From V1-33 sp039795165 (GTDB taxonomy: Bacteria > Verrucomicrobiota > Verrucomicrobiia > Verrucomicrobiales > V1-33): 64,000 bases of DNA. A program made the translations under genes and the position numbers. The notes under the pieces were generated by a model. The model was not told where the DNA came from. It saw nothing but the letters and a program-made list of their open reading frames with translations, and ran no database searches. This document shows, piece by piece, positions 7,561-16,445 of this stretch. The stretch is taken from positions 1-64,000 of the forward strand of contig JBDKER010000016.1 of assembly GCA_039795165.1 (NCBI GenBank), read 5' to 3'. Positions within the stretch are counted from its first letter, which is position 1; every line of letters starts with the position of its first letter.

Positions 7561-8502
7561 ATGAAACGCCTTTTCCGGCTCATTGCCGTCCTTGCCATTG
7601 TCTGTGTGCCTCTTGTTCCGGAGGTATCGCTGGCGCAGGCTCCTGCCACGCCAGCCCCTGCGGCGGCCGATGCTCCCGCAGCCGCTCCCGCCGGTACCGG
7701 CACGAGGCCCGTTATCAGCATCCTTGATGCCGCTGCGCCTGCTGCGCCCGCCGAGACTGCGGCGGCGGTTCCGGCGCGCAAACCGGGTTCGTCCCTTGAT
7801 CCGGTGAAGCTTTTCCGGGAGGGCGGCATCACGATCTACGCGTTGCTGGCGCTGTCGCTGGTCATGTGTGCGCTCATTGTCTTCTACTTCCTGACGATCC
7901 GGCGGGCTGCGGTGGTGAGCGACGCCTTCATGCGGACGGCGGAGGGTCTCATCCGCAAACAGGATTACGCTGGGCTGCTGACGGTCTGCAACCGCCGCTC
8001 GGAAGCGATTGCGCTGATCACGCAGAAGGCCCTCGATTTTGCCACCAAGAATCCCACGGCGACCCTTGAGGAAGTCCGTCAGGTGACGGAGAGCGAGGGG
8101 CAGCGTCAAGCCAGCCAGCTTTCCCAGCGCATTGCCTATCTTGCCGACATTGCGGCCATTGCGCCGATGGTTGGTCTCCTTGGAACGGTCTTCGGCATCA
8201 TGAAGGAATTCGGCAACATTTCCGACCGGGCGGCCCAGCTCAACATGATGAAGGCCCAGATGAGTTTTGCGGGAGGTACTGCGGAGGCACTCGTCAATAC
8301 GGCAGCCGGGCTCGTCATCGCCATTCCGTCGATGATCGTCTATTCGATCTACAAGGGGAAGGTGAACCAACTCATTTCGGAACTGGAGGCGGCTTCGACT
8401 TACATCATGGCGCTCCTCAGTGCGCAGTACAAACGCGTTACGGCGCAGGCCCGGGCACAGCAGATGGCAGCCCGCGAACAGACGCCCACGAGAACCCGCT
8501 GA
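7561..8502 (+). CDS. exbB: ExbB/TolQ-family proton channel protein
   Basis: The MotA/TolQ/ExbB domain occupies the C-terminal two thirds. One membrane segment lies in 'GITIYALLALSLVMCALIVF', followed by a cytoplasmic loop, and two more segments follow, including 'IAPMVGLLGTVFGIMKEF' and 'ALVNTAAGLVIAIPSMIVY'. The N-terminus has a signal peptide ('MKRLFRLIAVLAIVCVPLV') and then an Ala/Pro-rich linker of about 60 residues, a common elaboration in this phylum. With ExbD it forms the inner-membrane motor that uses the proton gradient to energise outer-membrane transport through TonB or a Tol-like partner. No tonB gene is in the window. The ATG at 7561 is preferred over the GTG two codons upstream. 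exbD follows after 15 bases. Confidence 0.9.
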   Translation: MKRLFRLIAVLAIVCVPLVPEVSLAQAPATPAPAAADAPAAAPAGTGTRPVISILDAAAPAAPAETAAAVPARKPGSSLDPVKLFREGGITIYALLALSLVMCALIVFYFLTIRRAAVVSDAFMRTAEGLIRKQDYAGLLTVCNRRSEAIALITQKALDFATKNPTATLEEVRQVTESEGQRQASQLSQRIAYLADIAAIAPMVGLLGTVFGIMKEFGNISDRAAQLNMMKAQMSFAGGTAEALVNTAAGLVIAIPSMIVYSIYKGKVNQLISELEAASTYIMALLSAQYKRVTAQARAQQMAAREQTPTRTR

Positions 8503-8517
8503 ACTGTTCCCCCACCC

Positions 8518-8946
8518 ATGAAATTCCGGCGGAGCTCCCATGACCAGGGACACGGCATGAACCTTGTGCCGCTCATCGACGTCCTGCTCATTCTGCTGAT
8601 CTTCTTCATCGTGAACCTCGCGATGGCGAAGTTTGAAACGGAAGTGAACATCAGCGTGCCCGCCGCCGACTCGGGCAAGCAGAACAACCGGACGGTCGGG
8701 GAACTCGTCGTGAATATCCGCCGGGATGGAACCCGCGTCCTCAATAGCCAGGTGCTCACCGACCCGGAACTGAAGTATAAATTCGACGAAATCGCCAAAT
8801 TCGACCGCAAGCAGGCCATCATCATCCGCGCCGACACGCGGACCGAGTACGGCGACATGTTCCGCGTTCTGGACCTCTGCCATCAGGCGGGTCTGTATCA
8901 TGTTTCCTTCGCGACCCGCGAAGCCGAGGCTCCCGCCGCCCGCTGA
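8518..8946 (+). CDS. exbD: ExbD/TolR-family biopolymer transport protein
   Basis: At 142 residues this is normal for the family. A short cytoplasmic tail leads to one membrane helix, 'VPLIDVLLILLIFFIVNLAM', with the conserved proton-carrying Asp near residue 21. The periplasmic domain follows ('LVVNIRRDGTRVLNSQVL' to 'AIIIRADTRTEYGDMFRVLD'). It partners the ExbB encoded just upstream, and the two are almost certainly one transcript with the TPR gene behind them. Confidence 0.92.
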   Translation: MKFRRSSHDQGHGMNLVPLIDVLLILLIFFIVNLAMAKFETEVNISVPAADSGKQNNRTVGELVVNIRRDGTRVLNSQVLTDPELKYKFDEIAKFDRKQAIIIRADTRTEYGDMFRVLDLCHQAGLYHVSFATREAEAPAAR

Positions 8947-9032
8947 GCGCCCACTTTCCGTGGTGGCAAACTCCGCATGACAAGGCCGCCTTCCCGCTTT
9001 CACTAGCGTGCCCCGGCACCTGCCGCCCGACC

Positions 9033-11768
9033 ATGCGCCGTTCCCCGCTCACCCGCCTCCCTTACTGCTTCAGCCACCCACGGTTGCTGGCCATCCTGCT
9101 GCTGGCTCTGCCGTGCTCCGGCCCGTCCCAGGAGGAGCGCCCGCCCCGGGCCATCCCGGTCGATGAAGAACCCAACTCGACCGCAAAGCCTGCGCCGGCT
9201 CCGGCTCCGCCGCGCGCCCTGCCCGTTCCGGAAACGGTACCCGGCGAAGCCCCCGCGGCCAAGCCCCCGGCCACGGGAGCCGTGCCCCGCCGCACTCAGA
9301 AGGCCCCGGCCAAAACCAACGACCCGGAGAAAGACCTTTTCGAATACTCCGACTTCATCTTCAGTCAGCGCGCGGATTACAAGCTCGCGGCCCGCCAGTT
9401 TTCGGAATACCTGAGCATCTACCCGCAGGGACGCTACCGTGACGACGCCCGCTTCAAGCTCGCCGAATCCCACTACCGCAATAAACTGGACGACCTCGCC
9501 CTCCAGGAATTCGACGCCTACTTCCGCGAGTTTCCGAATGGCAAGAACCGTCAGACCGCATTCTACCACGCCGGCGAAGCTCATTACCGCATCGCTTCCC
9601 AGATGCCTGTGCTCGAACGCGCGGGCCGAGTCCAGCTGGCATTCGATGCTTACCGGGCGTCTCTGTCGGCCTCGCGTTCCGGTCCTTACGCCTGCTACTC
9701 GGCTTTCCGCCTTGGCACGTATGCTTATAATTCCGCTCAGGAAGAAGCCGACCGCTACAAGGAAGCCGTGCGCTATTTCACGATCGCGGCATCGCAATGT
9801 CCCAAGGACCAGGACAAGATCCGGGCCACCGCATGGTTCTTCCTCGGCCGCAGCCACCGCTATCTTTCCCAGAACAAGGAAGCGTCCGCCGCCTTCGAAC
9901 AGGTCCGCACCATCAGCCGCGACAATCCGTACTTCGACAAGGCCCTCGAAGAACTCGCCCAACTCGACGTGGAAGCCGGACGCTCGAAGGAAGCCAAGGA
10001 AAAGTTCGACCTCCTTGCCCGCGAAAGCAAGGATTCGGAAACCCGCGCCAGTTCGCTCGTCAATTCCGGCATGCTCCTCGCGGAAACCGAGGAAGGCCGC
10101 GCCGAAGCCCTCGCCAAATTCGAAGAGGCTCTCCAGATTCCCGGCGACCGCGCCAAGGAAGCCCGCGCCCGTGCCCGCTTCGGACTCGTCTGGGGCTACC
10201 ACCGCCAGAACGATCAGGAGAAGGTTCTCGAGGCATGGCGGGGCCTGCAGTCAGGCGACTACGCCGACCTTGACGAATACAACCGAGCGAGACTCTGGCT
10301 GATCGCCGGATCGGCCTACGCCACGCTCGGCAAGCACGCCCCTGCGGCACAGACCCTGCGCCTCGTCGAAAGTCTCGCCGCCAGCACGGACCAGCGCGTG
10401 GCCGAAACGGCGCTCGAAGCCGGCTACAAGCGCATCGTCAGCCTTTTCAAACTGAACGACCCCCTGCTCCCGGAGGCTGTCGACGAATACGTCAAGCTCT
10501 GGTCCCCCCGGTTCCCAGATTCGGATTACCTCGACAAGGCGTGGCTGGCGCGGGGATCGTGGTACTTCAACCGTACGGTCTGGGAAGCAGCGGCTTCGGC
10601 CTACGGCAGTGTCCGCCTCGACAAGCTCGAACCGGCCCGCGCGGCCAACTATCTTTACCAGCGTGGCTGGTCGGAAGCCTCGGCCGGCAGCAAGGAGGCT
10701 GTCACCACCCTCTCGCAATTCCTTGAGAAATATCCGGAAGACGAACGCGCCCCGATCATCCAGCTGCAGCGCGGGATGGCCCGTCTCAAGATCGGAGATA
10801 CCGCCAATGCTCTGACTGATTTCGAAGATCTCGTGACCCGGACAGCGGGCACGGAAACAGGAGAAACGGCCCTTTACCAGGCTTCCCTCGTCAAGGGCAC
10901 CCGGCAGGACTTCACGGGCATGGTGGCCTCGTTCCAGAAACTGATCGCCGATTACCCCAAGACCCGCTTCCTTGGCGAAGCGCGCTACTGGATCGGGGCC
11001 GGACTCTACCAGCTCCAGAAGTACGCGGATTCCATCGAACCACTAACGGAGGCGCGCCGGCTCGACTCCCGCACGTACCAGCAGGACGCATCGCTCATGC
11101 TCATCGGAGCCCACGCTGCCCTCAAGGACATCGATGGCATGGTCAAGGAAGTCGATGCCTTCCTCAATAATCCAGCGATGCAGAAGCCGGTGCCCAAGGA
11201 CCTCCTGCGCTGGCTCGGCGTTACGCTCTACCGCGAGCGCAAGGACTATCCCCACACGGCCCGCTACCTCGCCTTCGTTGCCAACCACGACGACCCGGCC
11301 CAGACGGATCCCGACATCTGGCTGGCCCTCGGCGAATCACTGGTCGAAGTAAAAGAGAATGCCGCCGCCCTGCGTGCCCTCGATGCCCTCCTCAAAATCG
11401 AGGAACGCAAACCGCAGCGCGCCCGGTCATTCCTCCTGCGCGGACGTGCCCTCCTCGGCCTCAATGACCTCGAGGAAGCCCGCAAGAGCGTCGACAGCGG
11501 TCTCGAAATCGACCGCGAAACCCTCATCGCGGCCCAGCTCCATCTCCTTTCAGGCGACGTTGCCAGCCGCTCCAACCTTCCCGTCGAAGCCGTCAACAGC
11601 TACAACCTCGTGCGCAATGTCTGGGAAGATCCCGTCCTCACCCCGACCGCCATTCACCGCATGATCGTGCTCCTCGACCGCAGCAAGGACGCGGAAGACA
11701 AGAAGAAGTCAGCCGACCTCAAAAAGGAACTCGCCAGCAAGTACCCACGGTTCCAGGCTCCCAAATGA
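9033..11768 (+). CDS. Large exported tetratricopeptide-repeat protein
   Basis: The 911-residue protein has an N-terminal signal sequence ('LLAILLLALPCSG'), a Pro/Ala-rich linker to about residue 95, then TPR-type repeats to the end. The first repeats ('EYSDFIFSQRADYKLAARQF..YLSIYPQGRYRDDARFKLAESHY') resemble BamD/CpoB-like modules. It follows exbB-exbD by 86 bases and is probably part of the same operon, so a periplasmic scaffold linked to the ExbBD motor is a fair inference, much as CpoB/YbgF goes with Tol-Pal. It is several times longer than CpoB. It ends with an ATGA overlap to yjbQ. Confidence 0.8.
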   Translation: MRRSPLTRLPYCFSHPRLLAILLLALPCSGPSQEERPPRAIPVDEEPNSTAKPAPAPAPPRALPVPETVPGEAPAAKPPATGAVPRRTQKAPAKTNDPEKDLFEYSDFIFSQRADYKLAARQFSEYLSIYPQGRYRDDARFKLAESHYRNKLDDLALQEFDAYFREFPNGKNRQTAFYHAGEAHYRIASQMPVLERAGRVQLAFDAYRASLSASRSGPYACYSAFRLGTYAYNSAQEEADRYKEAVRYFTIAASQCPKDQDKIRATAWFFLGRSHRYLSQNKEASAAFEQVRTISRDNPYFDKALEELAQLDVEAGRSKEAKEKFDLLARESKDSETRASSLVNSGMLLAETEEGRAEALAKFEEALQIPGDRAKEARARARFGLVWGYHRQNDQEKVLEAWRGLQSGDYADLDEYNRARLWLIAGSAYATLGKHAPAAQTLRLVESLAASTDQRVAETALEAGYKRIVSLFKLNDPLLPEAVDEYVKLWSPRFPDSDYLDKAWLARGSWYFNRTVWEAAASAYGSVRLDKLEPARAANYLYQRGWSEASAGSKEAVTTLSQFLEKYPEDERAPIIQLQRGMARLKIGDTANALTDFEDLVTRTAGTETGETALYQASLVKGTRQDFTGMVASFQKLIADYPKTRFLGEARYWIGAGLYQLQKYADSIEPLTEARRLDSRTYQQDASLMLIGAHAALKDIDGMVKEVDAFLNNPAMQKPVPKDLLRWLGVTLYRERKDYPHTARYLAFVANHDDPAQTDPDIWLALGESLVEVKENAAALRALDALLKIEERKPQRARSFLLRGRALLGLNDLEEARKSVDSGLEIDRETLIAAQLHLLSGDVASRSNLPVEAVNSYNLVRNVWEDPVLTPTAIHRMIVLLDRSKDAEDKKKSADLKKELASKYPRFQAPK

Positions 11769-12205
11769 TGGACGCCCGACGTTTCCACGTTCACCACGAC
11801 TCCCTTATCGTCCGCACCCCCGGCCGCGGCACCACGGAAATCACCGACGCCGTCGCCGCCATCGCCGCAGCCTCGGGCATCCACGACGGCACCGTCACGG
11901 TCTTCGCGCGCCACACCAGCTGCAGCCTCGTCATCATGGAAAATGCAGACCCATCCGCCCGCACGGACCTGCATGGCTTCTTCGACCGCATCGCTCCCGA
12001 CGGAGCCCCATGGCTGGTCCACACCGCGGAAGGCCCGGACGACAGCCCCAGCCACCTCCGCATGGCCCTCACCAGAACTTCGGAAACCATCCCGCTCCGC
12101 GCAGGCCGGCTCGACCTCGGCACGTGGCAGGGCATCTACCTCTTCGAGCACCGCAAGGCTCCTCACCGCCGCGAAATCATGGTCACCGTCATGGGTCTGA
12201 CCTGA
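11765..12205 (+). CDS. yjbQ: YjbQ/UPF0047 family protein
   Basis: This 146-residue protein covers the whole UPF0047 fold, with 'GTVTVFARHTSCSLVIMENADPSARTDL' and the C-terminal 'LGTWQGIYLFEHRKAPHRREIMVTVMG'. These hold the conserved His, Cys and Glu of the family. Members have been reported to have weak thiamine-phosphate synthase activity, but their physiological role is open. Its start overlaps the stop of the TPR gene, so it is translated from the same message. Two adjacent ATGs (11765 and 11768) are possible starts. Confidence 0.88.
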   Translation: MMDARRFHVHHDSLIVRTPGRGTTEITDAVAAIAAASGIHDGTVTVFARHTSCSLVIMENADPSARTDLHGFFDRIAPDGAPWLVHTAEGPDDSPSHLRMALTRTSETIPLRAGRLDLGTWQGIYLFEHRKAPHRREIMVTVMGLT

Positions 12206-12623
12206 CTTCCACCCGCCGCAGATAGGCTTCCGCATCTTCCCGGTTGGCGTCTTCTTCCCACAGCGCACCGCCGCCGCGCCCGGGCGAAATCACAGATTCT
12301 CCCATTTCTTCGAGCGCTACCATCAAGGCCCACGCCACACCGGAATCCCGTCCCAGTTCCTCCCGCAGTCCAGCCCGGAACAAGGGAAGATCAGCCGGAT
12401 CGCGCCGCCGCGCCAGCGCCTGCCATGCGCGCGACCGGTAGCGGGCATCGTAAGCCGCCCCGGCCCGCAGCGCCGATCTCAGTTCGCCGGCGATGCGCCC
12501 CGCATCCTCGGACCGATACCCGGCCCACGCGATTTCATCCAGTTCCTGACGCGTCAGGTGCTCTCCGGCCGCCCTCGCCATCAGACTCGCCGCTGCTGTC
12601 AGGAATTTCGCTGGAATGCTCAT
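12189..12623 (-). CDS. Hypothetical protein
   Basis: The likely reading starts at the ATG at 12623 ('MSIPAKFLTAAASLMARAAGEHL') and gives 144 residues. A start at 12698 ('MREQWMKARIRAI') is also open. The product is helical and charged, with no membrane segment and no family I recognise. The much longer frame above it runs antisense through the OmpA-like gene and is not real. It converges on yjbQ with a 17-base overlap and is divergent from the OmpA-like gene. Codon use looks coding. Confidence 0.5.
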   Translation of the reverse strand: MSIPAKFLTAAASLMARAAGEHLTRQELDEIAWAGYRSEDAGRIAGELRSALRAGAAYDARYRSRAWQALARRRDPADLPLFRAGLREELGRDSGVAWALMVALEEMGESVISPGRGGGALWEEDANREDAEAYLRRVEVRSDP

Positions 12624-12696
12624 GCCGTCATCAGGGAGGCACGCTCCCGTTCTTTCCCTGATTGCACGGATTCGTGCCTTCATCCACTGTTCCCTC

Positions 12697-13770
12697 ATGT
12701 CAAAGTCCCCCGTCCCCCGCTGGGATGCCCTCGGATCCGGGCATGGCTTCCGCTCCACTGCCACCGCATGGGACCTGCGCTGGTGGATCCTCGCTGCCAC
12801 GCTCACCTCCATCGTCGTCCACGCCGGCCTCTTCGTCGCCATCAAGCGGCTCAAAATCCCCGGACGATCGGTCGCCGAAGATATGCTCGCCAGCCCGCAG
12901 ACCGGCACCTTCGAATTCGATCTCGAACAGGTCACGGTCGCAAGCGATGCCGTGCAGCGCGACCTCACTCCGGAACCCGCTGACCTTTCCCAGAAACAGG
13001 AAACCACCACGGCCACGGCAGCGCTTCCCGACCTCACGGAACTCGCCGAAGCCATCCGCGACCGCGCCGTCGTCCTCACGCCAGCCATTGCCACGCCGAC
13101 CGCCAATCTCAAACTGAGCACCCCGGCTCCAGGTACCTCGGGCGATCTCCTTGACGATCCATCCACTGTCCGCCAATCCCTCGCCGGCGACCTCAAGGAT
13201 TCTCTGCTCGCCCGTTCCACCCTTACCAGCCCATCGGAAATCGCTCCGGACGATTCCCAATTGCTCATCGAGGGAGCCGGTTCCAGTGGCAGCGCCGATC
13301 TCAAGGACGATGTCCTCAAGTCCCTCAAGAAAGGATCGGGCGGCAACGGTGGACTCGATGGCTTTGCTTCCCTCGACGACCTCTTCAATCACAAGGGGCC
13401 CGTCACCGGGGACTTCAAGACGATGCTGCGCACGGATCTCCTCTTCGATTTCGGTTCAGCCCAACTCCGCCCGGACGCCCGCCTCAGTCTCATGAAACTC
13501 GGGGCCATCATTCAGAACAATGCGGGAGCCACCTTCCGCCTCATCGGCCATACCGACACCATCGGAGCCCCCGCCACCAATCAGACACTCAGCGAAGCCC
13601 GCGCCGCCGCCGTGCGCGACTGGCTTGTCTCCAGCCTCCGCCTCGACGGCACCAACATCATCGTCGAAGGCCGCGGCGAATCCGAACCCCTCCCGGACAT
13701 CAATCCCAACGGCTCGCCCGACGAACAGCAACTCAACCGCAGGGTCGAAATCCATAAATCCGGTGGCTGA
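12697..13770 (+). CDS. OmpA-family peptidoglycan-binding protein
   Basis: The 357-residue protein has a single N-terminal membrane helix ('WWILAATLTSIVVHAGLFVAI') like those of TonB/TolA-type proteins. A long low-complexity periplasmic spacer follows, then a C-terminal OmpA domain ('LLFDFGSAQLRPDARLSL', 'IGHTDTIGAPATNQTLSEARAAAV', 'GRGESEPL'). The conserved Asp and Arg that grip meso-diaminopimelate are present. It therefore probably spans from the inner membrane to the cell wall. The nearby exbBD genes suggest an envelope-energisation role, but they are not in the same transcript. Confidence 0.85.
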   Translation: MSKSPVPRWDALGSGHGFRSTATAWDLRWWILAATLTSIVVHAGLFVAIKRLKIPGRSVAEDMLASPQTGTFEFDLEQVTVASDAVQRDLTPEPADLSQKQETTTATAALPDLTELAEAIRDRAVVLTPAIATPTANLKLSTPAPGTSGDLLDDPSTVRQSLAGDLKDSLLARSTLTSPSEIAPDDSQLLIEGAGSSGSADLKDDVLKSLKKGSGGNGGLDGFASLDDLFNHKGPVTGDFKTMLRTDLLFDFGSAQLRPDARLSLMKLGAIIQNNAGATFRLIGHTDTIGAPATNQTLSEARAAAVRDWLVSSLRLDGTNIIVEGRGESEPLPDINPNGSPDEQQLNRRVEIHKSGG

Positions 13771-13826
13771 CCATCCGGGAAACACCGCCTGAGCCGCCAC
13801 CGCACGCACCCAGACTCCGCTTCACC

Positions 13827-14864
13827 GTGCCTGCCGGGTCCGCACCAGCATCAGCGCCGCACGACGGCCCCGGCAGCGCTTTGATCCGTCTGCTTCTCTG
13901 TCTGCTCGCAGCCCTGACCTGCTGCCAATGCGCTGCCCCGCGCGTCGACCCGACCCGACCCCGACTCCCCCGCCTCACCATGGACCTCGCACGCAATGTC
14001 TGGACCTGCCGCGATGGCAAGGAACTTCCCTTCACCCGCTGGACCCCGGCGGCACAGCAACCAACCAAAGGCGTCGTCGTCTGCATTCACGGTCTCAGCG
14101 GCGCCGCGAGCGACTTCTGGCCGGCTGGCGAACACCTCAGCCCCATGGGATTTTCTCTCTACGGCCTGCAGCTCCGCGGCCAGGGCAACGACCCCGATAC
14201 CCGCCGCCGCGGCGATATCCGTTCGCATCGCCAATGGCGCCACGACCTCATCGACTTCACCCGCATCGTCCAGCAGCAGCACCCACACACGCCAGTCTAC
14301 TGGTTCGGGGAAAGCCTCGGTGCCCTCATCGCCATCGATTCCGCCGCCTCGGGCGAAATCAAGGAAGCTCCCCCGGCCGGCCTCATCCTTGCTTCGCCGG
14401 TCATTTCCCTGCGCGACACCCTGCGGCCGCCACCCCTCCGCAATCTCCTTCTCCGCAGCCTCATCCGACTCCTCCCGGACAAACGCATCTCCCTCGAACA
14501 ACTCGGCAACAGCGAGGTCCAGGTCACCAGCAGCACCACCCACCGCGGCCAGATGCAGCACACCGCCCATTACGTCAAAGACTTCACCCTGCGACTCTTC
14601 CGCGAAGTCGATATCCTCATGCGCGGCAGCCCAGCCGCCGCCGCCAGAATCAGCATCCCCTCACTGGTCCTCTACACCCCCAACGACCCGCTCACCCCGC
14701 CGGATAAAATCGAGTCGTTCTTCGAGAATATAGCCTCCCGCGACCGAGCGAAGGTCTTCTTCCCTCACTCATACCACCTCATCCTCCACGACAATGAACG
14801 TGCCCGCGCCCTCGGTGCACTGACCTCATGGCTCACGGAACGGGCCGACCAATCCGGCGACTGA
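13827..14864 (+). CDS. Alpha/beta-hydrolase lipoprotein (lysophospholipase-like)
   Basis: This 345-residue protein has a lipoprotein signal peptide ending in 'LLAALTCCQC' and a serine hydrolase of the monoacylglycerol-lipase type (Hydrolase_4). It shows the oxyanion motif 'VVCIHGLSG', the nucleophile elbow 'GESLG', the acid in 'LYTPNDPLTPP' and the catalytic His in 'FFPHSYHLILHD'. It is probably anchored in the outer membrane facing the periplasm, acting on lysophospholipids or acylglycerols. It begins with GTG. It follows the OmpA-like gene by 56 bases and may share its transcript. Confidence 0.82.
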   Translation: MPAGSAPASAPHDGPGSALIRLLLCLLAALTCCQCAAPRVDPTRPRLPRLTMDLARNVWTCRDGKELPFTRWTPAAQQPTKGVVVCIHGLSGAASDFWPAGEHLSPMGFSLYGLQLRGQGNDPDTRRRGDIRSHRQWRHDLIDFTRIVQQQHPHTPVYWFGESLGALIAIDSAASGEIKEAPPAGLILASPVISLRDTLRPPPLRNLLLRSLIRLLPDKRISLEQLGNSEVQVTSSTTHRGQMQHTAHYVKDFTLRLFREVDILMRGSPAAAARISIPSLVLYTPNDPLTPPDKIESFFENIASRDRAKVFFPHSYHLILHDNERARALGALTSWLTERADQSGD

Positions 14865-14919
14865 ACCCTGCTCCACACGCCGCGGCGGGGAACAACGAAC
14901 GCGGCAGACCGCCTGGATC

Positions 14920-15339
14920 CTAACGGGACCGCGGCACCTGTCCATGGGGGACGAGCGGAACGGGCACCGCTGGCAATTCCGCGCCTGCCAGAATCCATTG
15001 ACGGATCTTGTCGGTCTCCCGTTTCGGGATGGCATGTCCGCTCGGCGGCATCGCTCCCGGTTCGTCATCCGCAAGAACCGTCACCTGATAGAACCGGCTG
15101 GCTTCTGGCTTGCCGGGGACAATGAATTTCGCTTCGCCACGCAGCTTAGCCAGTTCCGCACTTGTCCCGATGGCGGGCATGAACTTCAGCCGCGTCGTCC
15201 CATGACAATGCACACAGTAGCGCTCGAGCACTGGCTGCACCGATGCAAAACTTCCGGGCTGCGGTCCCGTCGTCACACAACCTGTCAGGGAATACAGCGC
15301 TGCCAGCGCCACCACGGAAATACTGATCGCTCGTTTCAT
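14920..15339 (-). CDS. Lipoprotein c-type cytochrome
   Basis: From the ATG at 15339 the protein has 139 residues. It has a lipobox ('LAALYSLTGC', Cys 21) and one haem-binding CVHCH motif at residues 42-46, with Met and Pro further on ('GAMPPSGHAIP') that could supply the axial ligand. This is the short monohaem 'planctomycete-type' cytochrome domain, usually found fused to larger proteins but here alone on a lipid anchor. It probably carries electrons in the periplasm. The partner is not evident. Confidence 0.8.
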   Translation of the reverse strand: MKRAISISVVALAALYSLTGCVTTGPQPGSFASVQPVLERYCVHCHGTTRLKFMPAIGTSAELAKLRGEAKFIVPGKPEASRFYQVTVLADDEPGAMPPSGHAIPKRETDKIRQWILAGAELPAVPVPLVPHGQVPRSR

Positions 15340-15427
15340 GAATGCAGGAGGCTCCGCTGCCATGCGTAAGCCTGATGCATCATTGCCTGCTTACCCGCCC
15401 TGCGTCCACCGGCTTTTGCAGCCGCCC

Positions 15428-16432
15428 TCAGGCCAGCTGCGAACGCACAAACCGCGCCATGGCAGCCACCTCGTCGTCATGAGGACTCCGGCCCTCGCCG
15501 CCGGCGGAATCCCCGAGATCCCCGCAGCGGATCACCTGCCCTGCCTTCCAGACCCACGCATCCTTGCGCCACGGGCCGACTTTCCGGGGATCCGACCACG
15601 TGTGAATCCCCAGCACGGCACCGGAGACCGCCGCCGCCATGTGCATCGGCCCGCTGTCCACACTCACCGTGAAGGACGCGTTGCGCAGCAGCCACATCAG
15701 TTCTCCCAAAGTCGTCCGGTTCAGCAGATTGATGGCATTTTCCGGAAAACGCAGTGCTTCCCCACCCTCCAGCCGTCCCGCCACGACCACAGGCTCTCCG
15801 GCCATCTCCCGGCAGAAAACCTCGGCCTGCCGCACTGTCAGACTCTTCCCTTTTCCACGGCTGAACGGATGCAGCACCACAAACCCGCGGTCCGTCATCA
15901 TTTCAAGGCCCACCCCCTGCGGAGCCGATCCGGCAGGCAGAGGGAATTCGACATCGCCATCCGCATCAAACGCCCGCGCCACCGCCAGACATCGCTCAAC
16001 GGCATGCTCGTCCTTCCGTACCCTCACAACTTCATCGTGAAACCACCGCGCCCCTTCCCGGCTGTCACTCATCCCGACCGACCAGCGCGCCCCGCTCGCC
16101 CACGATACCAGCCCGCTCCGCAGCAATCCCTGAAAATCGAGAATCAGTTCCGCCCTGCCCGACCGCCGCATACCAGCCAGCCAGCGCACAAACCTTCCCA
16201 TTCCGGCCAATCCCCGGAATTGCCCGCGCGGAAACACGACCACGCCATCGATATCAGGATTCCCCTCGAGCAGGGGTGCGAATTCGGGATTGATCAGCCA
16301 GCGGATCCTCCAGTCCGGCCAGCGCTGCTTCAGCAACCGTACCGCCGGAAGCGCATGGACGACATCACCGAGCGAACTCGGCTTTACCACCAGCACGCTC
16401 CGCACCGCTCCGGCTTCCAGCCCCCGCTTCAC
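15428..16432 (-). CDS. Glycosyltransferase family 9 (heptosyltransferase-like)
   Basis: The 334-residue protein opens 'RSVLVVKPSSLGDVVHALPAVRLLKQRWPDWRIRWL', the signature of GT9 enzymes. It includes 'VLHPFSRGKGKSL' and the donor-site 'VDSGPMHMAAAVSGAVLGIHT'. The family adds heptose to lipid A-Kdo2 in LPS core synthesis, so the organism probably makes an LPS-like molecule. It starts with GTG 13 bases after rfbB in the same direction, and the two probably form one sugar-envelope operon. Confidence 0.9.
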   Translation of the reverse strand: MKRGLEAGAVRSVLVVKPSSLGDVVHALPAVRLLKQRWPDWRIRWLINPEFAPLLEGNPDIDGVVVFPRGQFRGLAGMGRFVRWLAGMRRSGRAELILDFQGLLRSGLVSWASGARWSVGMSDSREGARWFHDEVVRVRKDEHAVERCLAVARAFDADGDVEFPLPAGSAPQGVGLEMMTDRGFVVLHPFSRGKGKSLTVRQAEVFCREMAGEPVVVAGRLEGGEALRFPENAINLLNRTTLGELMWLLRNASFTVSVDSGPMHMAAAVSGAVLGIHTWSDPRKVGPWRKDAWVWKAGQVIRCGDLGDSAGGEGRSPHDDEVAAMARFVRSQLA

Positions 16433-16445
16433 ACGTGGGCCCCCT

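Noticed and set aside
6985..9003. 672-codon open frame on the minus strand
   Set aside because: It is antisense to exbB and exbD, and its residues are a low-complexity product of GC-rich codons with no family pattern.
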